A DNA stretch of 64,000 bases. It comes from DATLGB01 sp038232275 (GTDB lineage Bacteria > Actinomycetota > Thermoleophilia > Solirubrobacterales > Solirubrobacteraceae). Positions 7,912-16,885 of this stretch are shown here, piece by piece (within the stretch, counting starts at the first letter, position 1; the number at the start of each line of letters is the position of its first letter). A model generated the notes under the pieces. The model did no database searches, was not told where the DNA came from, and saw nothing but the letters and a program-made list of their open reading frames with translations. The stretch lies in contig JBBSIC010000013.1 in assembly GCA_038232275.1 (NCBI GenBank), positions 1-64,000 of the forward strand, written 5' to 3'. The position numbers were made by a program, and so were the translations under genes.

Positions 7912-8978
7912 AGGTCGCCGTCATCGGCGTCGGCCTGATCGGCGGCTCCATCGCCCTGGCCGCGCGCGAGCGCGCCGGCGGGCACGTCACCGGCTTCGAC
8001 CCGGCCCGTGGGGTGCTCGAGGCGGCGCTCGCGCGCGGGGCGCTGGACGCCGCGGCGCCGACGCCCGGGGAAGCGGTCGCCGACGCAGACGCCGTGTTCG
8101 TCGCCGCGCCGGTCGCCCACCTGCCGGCCATCGTGGCGGCCGCGCTGCACGCCGCGCCGGCGAGCGCCGTGGTGACCGACGTCGGCTCGGCCAAGCGCGC
8201 CGTCACCGCCGCCGTGAGCGACCGGCGCTTCATCGGCGGGCACCCGCTCGCGGGCGCCGAGACGGCCGGCGTCGAGCACGCCCGGGCCGACCTCTTCGAC
8301 GGCGCCACCTGGTACCTGACGCCCGACGCGCGGACCGAGGGCGTCCTCTACGAGCGCCTGCACCGGCTGCTCGCCGACCTCGGCGCGCATCCGCAGGCGC
8401 TCGACGCCGACACCCACGACCGCCTGATGGCCGCCGTCAGCCACCTTCCGCACGTGCTCGCCAACGTGCTCGTCGCCCAGGCCGCCCGCGCGCTGGACGC
8501 CGAGGGGGAGCGCCTGCCAGCGACCGGCCCGAGCTTCCGCGACGCCACGCGCGTCGCCGGTGCGCCGACCGCCATCTGGCGCGACATCTACCTCGCCAAC
8601 GCCGACGCGCTGGGGACGCTGCTCGACGACACGATCGCCCGGCTGACCGCCGTGCGCGCACAGCTGGGCGCCACCGACGGCGACGCGATCGCGGCCTGGA
8701 ACGAGGCGGCCGGCGACGACCGCCGCCGCCTGCTCGAGGCCCACCTCACGGGCGGCGAGGTCGTCCAGCTGCGCGTGTCGGTCCCCAACCGCCCCGGGGT
8801 CGTGGCCCAGGTCGCGCTCGCCCTCGGCCGGGCCTCGGTCAACATCGTCGACATGGCCCTGCACCCCGCGGGGGACAACGCCAGCGGCGTCATCGCCATG
8901 TGGCTGGCCGGAGAGCCCGCGGCGCGCGAGGCGCAGGCGCTGATCGAGGCCCTCGGCCACCCGGTCGCGCGCGCATGA
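7908..8978 (+). CDS. tyrA: Prephenate dehydrogenase with C-terminal ACT domain
   Basis: A 356-residue TyrA oxidises prephenate to 4-hydroxyphenylpyruvate. The Rossmann motif VIGVGLIGGS is at residues 5-14. DVGSAKRAV, FIGGHPLAGAE and the helix AAVSHLPHVLAN carry family catalytic histidines. From about residue 283 (VQLRVSVPNRPGVVAQV) an ACT domain follows, expected to bind an aromatic amino acid for feedback control. The start is TTG 7908, overlapping the DAHP synthase stop; no better start is in frame before the Rossmann strand. Its TGA overlaps the aroA ATG, so the three aromatic genes are translationally coupled. Confidence 0.93.
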   Translation: MKVAVIGVGLIGGSIALAARERAGGHVTGFDPARGVLEAALARGALDAAAPTPGEAVADADAVFVAAPVAHLPAIVAAALHAAPASAVVTDVGSAKRAVTAAVSDRRFIGGHPLAGAETAGVEHARADLFDGATWYLTPDARTEGVLYERLHRLLADLGAHPQALDADTHDRLMAAVSHLPHVLANVLVAQAARALDAEGERLPATGPSFRDATRVAGAPTAIWRDIYLANADALGTLLDDTIARLTAVRAQLGATDGDAIAAWNEAAGDDRRRLLEAHLTGGEVVQLRVSVPNRPGVVAQVALALGRASVNIVDMALHPAGDNASGVIAMWLAGEPAAREAQALIEALGHPVARA

Positions 8979-10279
8979 GCCGGCGCTTTTACCGTCCGGC
9001 CCCGCGCCTGCGCGGGAGCGTCACCGCGCCGCCGGACAAGTCGCTCTCGCACCGCGCGGCGCTGCTGGCCGCGATGTCCAGCGAGCCCGTGCTCATCTCG
9101 AACTACCTGCAGGCGCAGGACACGCGCTCCACGCTGGAGGCCGTGCAGGCGCTCGGGGTGCTGGTGCAGGAGCGCGCGGACGGCCTCGTCCTGCGCGGGC
9201 CCGGCCTGCGCGCCGCCGCCGAGCCGGACCATCCGATCGACGTCGGCAACGCCGGCACGCTGATGCGGCTGCTGCCGGGCTGGCTCGCCGGCCAGGGCGG
9301 GGGAGGGAGCTGGACGCTCGACGGCGACGCATCGATCCGCCGGCGCCCGATGGGCCGCGTCGTGGACCCGCTGCGGCTGATGGGCGCCCAGATCGAGACC
9401 GCCGGGGAGGGCCTGGCGCCCCTGCGCATCGAGGGCCGCAACCTCGAGGGGACCGAGTACCGCATGCCCGTCGCCTCGGCGCAGGTGAAGTCGTGCGTGC
9501 TGCTCGCGGGCATCCTCGCCGGCGGCCGCACCACGGTGCTCGAGCCGGCCGCGAGCCGCGACCACACCGAGCGCCTGCTGCTGCGCGGCGGCGTCGACGT
9601 GCGCCGCGACGGGCTCAGCGTCAGCGTCGTCTGCCAGGACGAGCTCGAGATGGACTCGATCGCCGTTCCCGGCGACCCGTCCTCGGCCGCCTTCCACGCC
9701 GCAGCGGCCGTGCTGGTGCCCGGCTCGCGCATCGTCGTCGAGAACATGGCGGCGAACTGGACCCGCGTCGGCTTCTATCGGATCCTCGAGCGCATGGGCG
9801 GCATCGTCGTCGGCCCCCTGGAGCAGGCCGGCGGCCCGCTCACCGCCGACGAGCCGGTCTGCGAGCTCGACATCTCCCACGGTCCGCTCGTCGGCACGAC
9901 GGTCGAGGCCGACGAGGTCCCGCTGGCGATCGACGAGCTGCCGCTGGTCGCGCTGCTCGGCTGCTTCGCCGAGGGGGAGACGGCCGTCGAGGGCGCGCAG
10001 GAGCTGCGCCTGAAGGAGTCCGATCGGATCGCCACGGTGGTCGACGGGCTGCGCGGCCTGGGCGCAGACATCGAGGCGACGGCGGACGGCTTCGTCGTCC
10101 GCGGCACCGGCGGCCTGCGCGGCGGGACGCTTCCCGCGCACGGCGACCACCGCCTCGCGATGCTCGGCGCCGTCGCCGGCCTCGCCTCCCAGCAGGGCGT
10201 GGAGGTGGACGGGATCGAGGCCGCCGCGGTCAGCTACCCCGGCTTCGTCGACGACCTCGCGTCGCTCACCGGGGCGTAG
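8975..10279 (+). CDS. aroA: 5-enolpyruvylshikimate-3-phosphate synthase
   Basis: The 434-residue protein adds the enolpyruvyl group of PEP to shikimate 3-phosphate. Landmarks are PPDKSLSHRAALLAA (21-35), DVGNAGTLMRLL, RRRPMGRVVDPL, AQVKSCVLLAG, DPSSAAFHAAAA, LRLKESDRIATV and HGDHRLAMLGAVAG. The ATG at 8975 overlaps the tyrA stop as ATGA. Two inverted domains of about 220 residues are both complete. Part of a coupled aroF-tyrA-aroA unit, it is followed 10 bases later by cmk, as in many actinobacteria. Confidence 0.96.
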   Translation: MSRRFYRPAPRLRGSVTAPPDKSLSHRAALLAAMSSEPVLISNYLQAQDTRSTLEAVQALGVLVQERADGLVLRGPGLRAAAEPDHPIDVGNAGTLMRLLPGWLAGQGGGGSWTLDGDASIRRRPMGRVVDPLRLMGAQIETAGEGLAPLRIEGRNLEGTEYRMPVASAQVKSCVLLAGILAGGRTTVLEPAASRDHTERLLLRGGVDVRRDGLSVSVVCQDELEMDSIAVPGDPSSAAFHAAAAVLVPGSRIVVENMAANWTRVGFYRILERMGGIVVGPLEQAGGPLTADEPVCELDISHGPLVGTTVEADEVPLAIDELPLVALLGCFAEGETAVEGAQELRLKESDRIATVVDGLRGLGADIEATADGFVVRGTGGLRGGTLPAHGDHRLAMLGAVAGLASQQGVEVDGIEAAAVSYPGFVDDLASLTGA

Positions 10280-10282
10280 GCT
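10277..10282 (+). promoter_or_regulatory. Candidate internal -10 box before cmk
   Basis: TAGGCT spans the aroA stop codon and lies 7 bases before GTG 10290, matching the leaderless pattern elsewhere in the window. Because it uses the TAG stop it could be coincidence. Confidence 0.25.
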
Positions 10283-10289
10283 CTGCGGC

Positions 10290-10913
10290 GTGGTGATCGC
10301 CATCGACGGGCCTGCGGGCGCCGGCAAGTCCTCTGTCGCCCGCGCGGTCGCCGCGCGGCTCGGTTTCACCTACCTCGACACGGGGGCGATGTACCGCGCC
10401 GTCGGCCTCGCGGGGACGCCGGAGGCCGAGATCCGCTTCGACGGCGATCGCGTGCTGCTCGACGGGCGCGACGTCACGACCGCCATCCGCACGCCGGAGG
10501 CGTCGGAGAAGGCCTCGCGCGTCGCCGCCGATCCGGCGGTGCGCCGGGCGCTCGTGGCCAGGCAGCAGCAGCTCGTGCGCGACGGGGACTGGGTCGCCGA
10601 GGGCCGCGACATCGCGCTGGCCGTCGCCCCGGGCGCCGAGGTCAAGGTCTTTCTCACCGCCGACCCCGCGGAGCGCGCGCGCCGCCGCGCGGCCGACCTC
10701 GGCGCCGACGTGGGCACCGTCCTGCGCGAGCAGGCGATCCGCGACGAGCGCGACCAGGCCACGGGCGACCGCTCGGTGACCGGGCCCGCCCCGGGCGCCA
10801 CGGCGCTGGACACGACGGGGCTGACGCTCGACGAGGTCGTCGACCGGATCGCCGCGATGGCGGGGAGCGCGGCCGCGAGCCCCCGCGCCGGCAAGCGGAG
10901 TGCGACCAGATGA
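10290..10913 (+). CDS. cmk: Cytidylate kinase (short form)
   Basis: CMP kinase phosphorylates CMP and dCMP with ATP. The P-loop GPAGAGKSS is at 7-15, LDTGAMYRAVGLA follows, and the lid region contains DERDQATGDRS. At 207 residues it is about 20 shorter than usual. The segment after YRAVGLA that normally forms part of the nucleotide-monophosphate domain is reduced to a few residues before IRFDGDRVLLDGRDVT. The start is GTG 10290, 10 bases after aroA. It overlaps der by 4 bases (ATGA). The frame is clean and the key motifs remain, so I treat it as functional. Confidence 0.92.
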   Translation: MVIAIDGPAGAGKSSVARAVAARLGFTYLDTGAMYRAVGLAGTPEAEIRFDGDRVLLDGRDVTTAIRTPEASEKASRVAADPAVRRALVARQQQLVRDGDWVAEGRDIALAVAPGAEVKVFLTADPAERARRRAADLGADVGTVLREQAIRDERDQATGDRSVTGPAPGATALDTTGLTLDEVVDRIAAMAGSAAASPRAGKRSATR

Positions 10914-12232
10914 AGGTCGCGGTCCTCGGCTACCCGAACGTCGGCAAGTCCTCGCTGGTCAACCGCCTCACGCAGTCGCGCGATGCCGTGGTGCACGAGA
11001 CGGCGGGCGTCACGCGCGATCGCCGCGAGCTCGAGACCGACTGGAACGGGCGCCGCATCCACCTGATCGACACCGGCGGCATCGACCTGGACGCCGACGA
11101 CCCGCTCACGGTCTCGATCGCCGACCAGTCGCGCGCCGCGCTGCTCGACGCCGACCTCGCCGTGCTCGTCGTCGACGCTCGCGCGGGCCAGCGCCCCGGG
11201 GATGCGGAGATCGCCGATATCCTGCGCCGCTGGTCCGGCCCGGTGCTGCTCGCCGCCAACAAGATCGACTCGCCGCGCGACATGCCGCTGGCCGCCGAGT
11301 TCTACAACCTCGGCCTCGGCGATCCACTGCCGGTCTCGGCCGCGCAGGGCCTCGGGACGGGCGACCTGCTCGACGCGATCATCGCGATCGGACCCCCGAC
11401 CGACAGCGAGGTCGACGACGACGAGGAGACCTTCCGGCTGGCGATCATCGGCCGCCCCAACGTCGGCAAGTCCTCGCTGCTGAACACCTTCTTGGGCTAC
11501 GAGCGCGTCCTGGTCTCCGAGGTCGCCGGCACCACCCGCGACCCGATCGACATGGAGTTAGAGGTCGAAGGACGAACGATGCGCCTGGTCGACACCGCGG
11601 GCATCCGCCGCGCCGCCAAGGTCAAGGAGTCCGTGGAGTACTACACGGCGCTGCGCTCGCAGCGCGCGGCGGAGCGCGCCGATGTGGCGCTCGTCGTCTG
11701 CGACGCGACCGAGGGCGTCACCACCCAGGACCTGCGCGTCGCCGACCTCGCGATGCACTCGGGCTGCGCGACCGCCCTGGTCCTGAACAAGTGGGACCTG
11801 ACCAACGGCGAGGACTTCGACCTCGAGCACGAGCGCCAGGTCGTGCTGCGCAAGCTGCGCCTGCGTCCCAAGCTGCTGACCGCGTCGGCGGCGACCGGCC
11901 GCCACGTCGCGCGCCTGCTCGTCGAGGCGATCTCGCTGGCCGATCGCCGGCGCCGCCGCATCCCGACGCCCGAGCTGAACAACTTCATGGCCGACATCGT
12001 CGCAATCCGGCAGCCGCCGGCCAAGCAGGGCCATCGCCTGAAGATGCTCTACGGCGCCCAGATCGGCGTGAACCCGCCGCGCTTCTCGATCCAGGTCAAC
12101 TCGCGCGACCGCGTCACGCGCGACTACGCCTACTTCGTCGAGAACCGCCTGCGCGAGCGCTACGGCCTCGACGGCATCCCGCTGATCATCGACTTCAACG
12201 AGCGCAAGCAACGGCGGCGGTCCGAGCAGTGA
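10910..12232 (+). CDS. der: GTPase Der (EngA), ribosome assembly
   Basis: The 440-residue protein has two tandem GTPase domains. G1 motifs are GYPNVGKSS (8-16) and GRPNVGKSS (about 183-191), with DTGG and DTAGI as G3 and NKID and NKWD as G4. A C-terminal KH-like domain (QPPAKQGHRLKMLYGAQ...IIDFNERKQRRR) closes it. Der promotes late assembly of the 50S subunit. It overlaps cmk upstream (ATGA) and the DUF3352-like gene downstream (GTGA). Confidence 0.97.
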   Translation: MKVAVLGYPNVGKSSLVNRLTQSRDAVVHETAGVTRDRRELETDWNGRRIHLIDTGGIDLDADDPLTVSIADQSRAALLDADLAVLVVDARAGQRPGDAEIADILRRWSGPVLLAANKIDSPRDMPLAAEFYNLGLGDPLPVSAAQGLGTGDLLDAIIAIGPPTDSEVDDDEETFRLAIIGRPNVGKSSLLNTFLGYERVLVSEVAGTTRDPIDMELEVEGRTMRLVDTAGIRRAAKVKESVEYYTALRSQRAAERADVALVVCDATEGVTTQDLRVADLAMHSGCATALVLNKWDLTNGEDFDLEHERQVVLRKLRLRPKLLTASAATGRHVARLLVEAISLADRRRRRIPTPELNNFMADIVAIRQPPAKQGHRLKMLYGAQIGVNPPRFSIQVNSRDRVTRDYAYFVENRLRERYGLDGIPLIIDFNERKQRRRSEQ

Positions 12233-13698
12233 CCACGCGGATCGCGGTGACCGCACTCGCAGTGCCGGCCGTCGTCGTGGTCGCGGTGCTCTTGCTGGTC
12301 CTCGGCGGCACGAGCGCTCCCGCGGACCGGGCCGACACGCTCGTCCCCGCCGACGCGCTGGTCTACGTCCACGTGTCGACCGACCCCGACCGCGGCCAGG
12401 ACGCCGAGCTGCTCAAGCGCCTGCAGCGCTTCCCGGCCTTCGCGACCCTGCGCAAGCGGGTCAAGGACGCGATCGGGCCGCGCACCGGCGCCTTTGACTT
12501 CAAGCGCGACGTGGGCTCTTGGCTGGGCAGGGAGGCCGCCATCGCCATCACGCCGCGGGGCCTGCTGATCCTGCTCGCCGTTGCGAAGCGGCCGACCGCT
12601 GAGGGCGTCCTGCGCAGGATCGCCGGCGGCAAGGCCGCCACCCGCCATGCGGGCGTCGTGGTTCGCCGCTACGGCGCAGGGGCCGCCGCGTTCGTCGGCG
12701 GCTTTCTGGCGATCGGCCCCGAGCCGGTCGTCGACCAGGTCATCGACCTGCAGGCCCCGAAGAGCCGGGAGCGCCCGCTCAGCCTGCTGCCCGAATACGC
12801 CCGCGCGGCCAAGCTGCGGCCCGAGGACCGCGCGCTCGACGGCTGGGCCGCTCCCGGAGCCGCCCGGCTCGCGCTCCCAGCCCGCTTCGCCCGCCTGGTC
12901 GGCGCTCGCCCCGTGTCCCTCAGCGCCGCGCCCACCGACAAGGGCCTGCACGTCGAGGCGGTCCGGCTCGGCGGCGCGAGCAAGCGCTCCGAGTTCGGCC
13001 CCAAGCTGCTCGAGCGCGTGCCCGACGACGTCCTCGCCTACGTCGGCGTGCGCGGGCTGCGGGCCCTTGGGACGCTGCTGCCCGCCGCCGCCGGCAAGGC
13101 CGCCGGCGGCCTGCGCCGCGGCCTCGCGCCCCTGCTGGCCACACTCGACGGCGAGGTCGCGATCTTCATCACGCCGGCGGCGCCCGAGCCCGTCGTCACG
13201 CTGGCGGCCCGCACCGGCGACCCTTCGGCCGCCCGCGCGGCGCTCGCCGGCCTGCAGGGCGTGATCGCCGGGCTGCTCGTCGGCTCGGAGGACGCGACGG
13301 GCCAGGTGCCGACCTTCGAGGAGCGCGATCTCGGCGGCGGCCTCGACGGATACGCCCTCACGCTGGCCGGGGGCGGCGAGCTCGTCTACGCCGTCTCCGG
13401 CGATCGCGTGATCGTCTCCAACGCGGACGCCGGCGTGCGCCGGACGGTCGACGGAGGGTCCTCGGTGCGCGACGCGGAGGACTTCCAGACGACGGTGCCG
13501 GGGCTGCCCGACGCCGCCGAGGCGATAGCCTTCATCGTTCCAAGCCAGCTCCTGGCTCTCGGCGACCAGGTGGGCCTCGACGCCGGCACCGCCTATCGCT
13601 CCGTTCGCGACGAGTTCCGCAAGGTCCGCGCGGTCGGCGCGACCGTCCGACGCCAGGGAAACGACACGATCGCGGAGTTGAACTTCCTCTTCCCATGA
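12229..13698 (+). CDS. DUF3352-like membrane-anchored protein
   Basis: This is a 489-residue protein starting at GTG 12229, which overlaps the der stop. One hydrophobic helix (about residues 4-27) is followed by a long extracytoplasmic region. That region contains LVPADALVYVHVSTDPD and repeated FAGGK/GPEPVVDQVIDL-type segments, which resemble DUF3352 family proteins of actinobacteria. No enzymatic motif is visible. Its stop overlaps the metK start, so it is expressed with der and metK, but function cannot be inferred from that. The DUF3352 call rests on recognition of the opening segment and the overall layout. Confidence 0.7.
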   Translation: MTTRIAVTALAVPAVVVVAVLLLVLGGTSAPADRADTLVPADALVYVHVSTDPDRGQDAELLKRLQRFPAFATLRKRVKDAIGPRTGAFDFKRDVGSWLGREAAIAITPRGLLILLAVAKRPTAEGVLRRIAGGKAATRHAGVVVRRYGAGAAAFVGGFLAIGPEPVVDQVIDLQAPKSRERPLSLLPEYARAAKLRPEDRALDGWAAPGAARLALPARFARLVGARPVSLSAAPTDKGLHVEAVRLGGASKRSEFGPKLLERVPDDVLAYVGVRGLRALGTLLPAAAGKAAGGLRRGLAPLLATLDGEVAIFITPAAPEPVVTLAARTGDPSAARAALAGLQGVIAGLLVGSEDATGQVPTFEERDLGGGLDGYALTLAGGGELVYAVSGDRVIVSNADAGVRRTVDGGSSVRDAEDFQTTVPGLPDAAEAIAFIVPSQLLALGDQVGLDAGTAYRSVRDEFRKVRAVGATVRRQGNDTIAELNFLFP

Positions 13699-14927
13699 GT
13701 TACGCCGAGAACGAGTACCTCTTCACGTCTGAGTCCGTCACCGAGGGGCACCCCGACAAGATCGCCGACCAGATCTCCGACGGCGTGCTCGACGCCGTGC
13801 TGGCCGAGGATCCCTACGGCCGCGTGGCGTGCGAGACGCTCGTCAACACGGGCCTCGTGGTCGTGTCGGGTGAGATCTCGACCTCGACCTTCGTCGACAT
13901 CCAGCAGGTCGCGCGCGACACCGTGCGCCAGATCGGCTACGTCGACGCCGACCTGGGCTTCTCGGCCGACTCGTGCGCGGTGCTCAACACGATCGACAAG
14001 CAGTCGCCGGACATCGCGCAGGGCGTGGACTCGGCCCACGAGGTCCGCACCACGGGCTCGCAGGACGACGAGCTCGACGTCGCGGGCGCCGGGGACCAGG
14101 GGATGATGTTCGGCTACGCGTCCAACGAGACGCCCGAGCTGATGCCGCTGCCGATCCTGATGGCGCACCGCCTCGCCGAGCGCCTGGCGGCCGTTCGCAA
14201 GGACGGCTCGCTGGACTACCTGCGCCCGGACGGCAAGACGCAGGTCTCTGTGCGCTACGCCGACGGCCGGCCGGCCGAGATCGAGAAGCTGCTGATCTCC
14301 ACGCAGCATCGCGAGGGCGTCGATTCGCGCATCCCCGATGACCTCTGGGAGCAGGTCGTGCTCCCGACGCTGCCCGCCGAACTCTTCGACGCCGACAAGC
14401 TGCGCAAGTCCTTTCTCGTGAACCCGACGGGGCGCTTCGTGATCGGCGGCCCGGTCGGCGACTGCGGGCTCACCGGCCGCAAGATCATCGTCGACACCTA
14501 CGGCGGCATGGCGCGCCACGGCGGCGGCGCGTTCAGTGGGAAGGACCCGTCGAAGGTGGACCGGTCGGCCGCCTACGCCGCGCGCTACGTCGCCAAGAAC
14601 GTCGTCGCCGCCGGCCTCGCCGACCGCTGCGAGGTCCAGGTCGCCTACGCGATCGGCGTCTCGCACCCGGTCTCGGTGATGGTGGAGACCTTCGGCACCG
14701 AGCACGTCAGCCTGGCCACGATCGCCGGGCTGGTCGACCGGCACTTCGACCTGCGCCCGGGGGCCTTCCGCGAGTACCTGCAGCTGCACCGGCCGATCTA
14801 CCAGAAGACCGCCGCCTACGGCCACTTCGGCCGAGAGGACCCGGACTTCAACTGGGAGCGGACCGACCGGGCCGACCAGCTGCGCTCCGAGGCCGGCCTC
14901 AGCGAGGCGACGGAGCCAGTCGCCTAG
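13695..14927 (+). CDS. metK: S-adenosylmethionine synthetase
   Basis: MetK makes SAM from methionine and ATP in the cytoplasm. The 410-residue sequence has the start FTSESVTEGHPDKIADQIS, the ATP motif GAGDQGMMFGYA, and the P-loop-like GGGAFSGKDPSKVDRSAAY. The C-terminal RPIYQKTAAYGHFGRED is also standard. It is the last gene of the 4-base-overlap series starting at cmk. SAM is the cofactor of the radical-SAM and methyltransferase genes in this window, but no direct link is implied. Confidence 0.97.
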   Translation: MSYAENEYLFTSESVTEGHPDKIADQISDGVLDAVLAEDPYGRVACETLVNTGLVVVSGEISTSTFVDIQQVARDTVRQIGYVDADLGFSADSCAVLNTIDKQSPDIAQGVDSAHEVRTTGSQDDELDVAGAGDQGMMFGYASNETPELMPLPILMAHRLAERLAAVRKDGSLDYLRPDGKTQVSVRYADGRPAEIEKLLISTQHREGVDSRIPDDLWEQVVLPTLPAELFDADKLRKSFLVNPTGRFVIGGPVGDCGLTGRKIIVDTYGGMARHGGGAFSGKDPSKVDRSAAYAARYVAKNVVAAGLADRCEVQVAYAIGVSHPVSVMVETFGTEHVSLATIAGLVDRHFDLRPGAFREYLQLHRPIYQKTAAYGHFGREDPDFNWERTDRADQLRSEAGLSEATEPVA

Positions 14928-15038
14928 CCGGCGGATCCTCTGCGGCCAACCCCGGCGGGGCTACCGGGTCGGCGCCGCGACCTCAGCGTCCGAGGATGCG
15001 CCCCGCCGTGCGCATCGCCGACTCGGCGTTCGGCGGGC

Positions 15039-15710
15039 TCAGCGACGGCCCGGGACCACCAGCCCCGTTTCGTAGGCCGTGACCACGAGCTGGGCGCGGT
15101 CGCGGACGCCGAGCTTCATGAACAGGCGGGCGACGTGCGTCTTGGCGGTCAGCGGCGAGAGGACGAGCCGCTCGGCGATCTCGACGTTGGAAAGCCCCTG
15201 CCCGACGAGCGTCAGGACCTCGCGCTCGCGCGGCGTCAGCTCGTCCAGCTCGCCGGCGTCGGGGGCCGGCCCGCCGGTGCAGGCCTGGGCCACGAAGGCC
15301 TCGATCAGCCGGCGCGTGAGCCGCGGCGCGAGCAGCGCCTCCCCGGCGGCGACCACCCGGACGGCGTCGACGAGGTCCGCCGGCTCCATGTCCTTGAGCA
15401 AAAAGCCCGCCGCGCCGGCCTGCAGCGCGCCGAAGACGTACTCGTCGAGCTCGAAGGTGGTCAGCACGACCACGCGCGTGCCGGCGAGCGCCGGATCCCC
15501 GGTCAGTCGCGCCGTCGCGCGCACCCCGTCCGTGCGCGGCATCCGCACGTCCATGAGCACGACGTCGGGCTGGTGGCGGCGCGCGAGCTCGACCGCCTCC
15601 TCTCCGTCGGCGGCCTCGGCGACGACGCTGATGTCGTCCTCGGCGTCGAGCAGCGCCCGGAACCCCGCGCGGACGAGCGCCTGGTCGTCGGCGAGCTCGA
15701 CGGTGATCAC
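15039..15710 (-). CDS. NarL/LuxR-type response regulator
   Basis: The 223-residue protein begins at GTG 15710 (VITVELADDQALVRAG), overlapping the histidine kinase stop as GTGA. The receiver domain has the acidic DD pair at 8-9, the phospho-acceptor D54 in VVLMDVRMPRTDG, and the switch lysine in FLLKDMEPADL. A LuxR helix-turn-helix (ELTPREREVLTLVGQGLSNVEIAERL...TAKTHVARLF) occupies about residues 155-215. It should be phosphorylated by the upstream kinase and bind DNA. The likely targets include the neighbouring MMPL gene, by proximity only. Confidence 0.92.
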   Translation of the reverse strand: MITVELADDQALVRAGFRALLDAEDDISVVAEAADGEEAVELARRHQPDVVLMDVRMPRTDGVRATARLTGDPALAGTRVVVLTTFELDEYVFGALQAGAAGFLLKDMEPADLVDAVRVVAAGEALLAPRLTRRLIEAFVAQACTGGPAPDAGELDELTPREREVLTLVGQGLSNVEIAERLVLSPLTAKTHVARLFMKLGVRDRAQLVVTAYETGLVVPGRR

Positions 15711-16864
15711 GCCGCCGCCCCGACGCCGGCCGGGCGGATCGGCAGCCGCGCGAGCACGCGCCATCCGCCGTCCGGCGCCGGGCCGGACTCCAGCGTGCCG
15801 CTCAGCGCCGCGGCGCGCTCGCGCATCCCGCGCACGCCGTTGCCCAAGCCGCCGCCGTCCGCGCCGGCGCCCGTGCCGTCGTCGACGACCTCGATGCGCA
15901 CGCCGGCGTCCTCGCCCGCCACGCTGACGCGCACCGTCGAGGCCTGCGCGTGGCGCAGCACATTGGTCAGCGCCTCCTGCACGATGCGGTAGCCGGCGGC
16001 GTGCACGGCGGCCGGGACGCGCTCGAGCTCCTCGATGTCGAGCGTGACGCGGACGCCGGCGGTGCGCAGCCCGGCGGCGAGCTCGTCGAGGTCGTGCAGA
16101 CCGGTGGCAGGGCCGACCGGCGCGGCGTTGTCATGGTCGCGCAGGACCCCGAGCGTCACCCGCAGGTCGGTCAGCGCCTCGCCGCTGGCGGCCTTGATCT
16201 TCCGCAGGGCCGACCGCGCCTGCTCCGGGTCGCCGTCGATCAGGTGCGCCGCGACGCCGGCCTGCACGTTGATGGCGACCATCGCGTGGGCGACGACGTC
16301 GTGGACGTCGCGCGCGATGCGCAGCCGCTCCTCGCCGAGCCGCCGCAGCGCCTCCTCCTCCCGCACGGCGACCGTGCGCTCGACCGCCTCGCGGCGGGAG
16401 CGGACGATGTCGCCGGCGGCGAGCGCGAGCAGGCAGAACGCGAAGTTGCGGACGACGATGCCGACGAGCTCGGCCGCGTCGTCGGCGAACGGCAGCACGC
16501 TGACGACCACGCACGGGACGACCGCGAGGCCGATCCACAGCGAGCGCCGGCGGTCGCCGCCCGCGGCGAGCTCGGCGAGGGCCACCATCGGGATGAGGAC
16601 GACGGTGTTGGCGGGCTCGAGCTGCCACAGCACGAGCACGATGCCGGCGGTGAGCAGCGGCGCCAGCGCGACGAAGGGCAGGCGGGCGCGCAGGACGAGC
16701 GGCAGGCAGCCGACGACCGCCGCCAGCACCGCCACGATCGTCACGGGTGGCCCGTCAGCGGTCAACGCCGCGTCGAGGACGAGCAGCGGCGGGAGCACCC
16801 CGACCGGCAGCCAGGCCACGGCGCGGGCGTTGCGGGCGGGACGGGCGACCACGGTGGGCATCAT
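15707..16864 (-). CDS. Sensor histidine kinase, NarL family (HisKA_3)
   Basis: The 385-residue kinase has a hydrophobic N-terminal half with about five to six membrane spans (residues 16-155). A short linker leads to the HisKA_3 dimerisation motif with H188 in RDVHDVVAHAMVAINVQAG. The C-terminal HATPase domain shows GYRIVQEALTNVLRHAQA and a glycine-rich lid GLGNGVRGMRERAAAL. There is no recognisable extracellular sensor, so it may sense membrane state or ligands through the spans. It is located 21 bases after the MMPL transporter and overlaps the response regulator. Confidence 0.92.
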   Translation of the reverse strand: MMPTVVARPARNARAVAWLPVGVLPPLLVLDAALTADGPPVTIVAVLAAVVGCLPLVLRARLPFVALAPLLTAGIVLVLWQLEPANTVVLIPMVALAELAAGGDRRRSLWIGLAVVPCVVVSVLPFADDAAELVGIVVRNFAFCLLALAAGDIVRSRREAVERTVAVREEEALRRLGEERLRIARDVHDVVAHAMVAINVQAGVAAHLIDGDPEQARSALRKIKAASGEALTDLRVTLGVLRDHDNAAPVGPATGLHDLDELAAGLRTAGVRVTLDIEELERVPAAVHAAGYRIVQEALTNVLRHAQASTVRVSVAGEDAGVRIEVVDDGTGAGADGGGLGNGVRGMRERAAALSGTLESGPAPDGGWRVLARLPIRPAGVGAAA

Positions 16865-16885
16865 CGTACGTGCGCCGAACCCCGC

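Noticed and set aside
14928..15038. Possible SAM riboswitch or terminator around metK
   Set aside because: metK is translationally coupled to the gene before it, so an upstream riboswitch has no room. The downstream gap has a GC hairpin but no T-tract.
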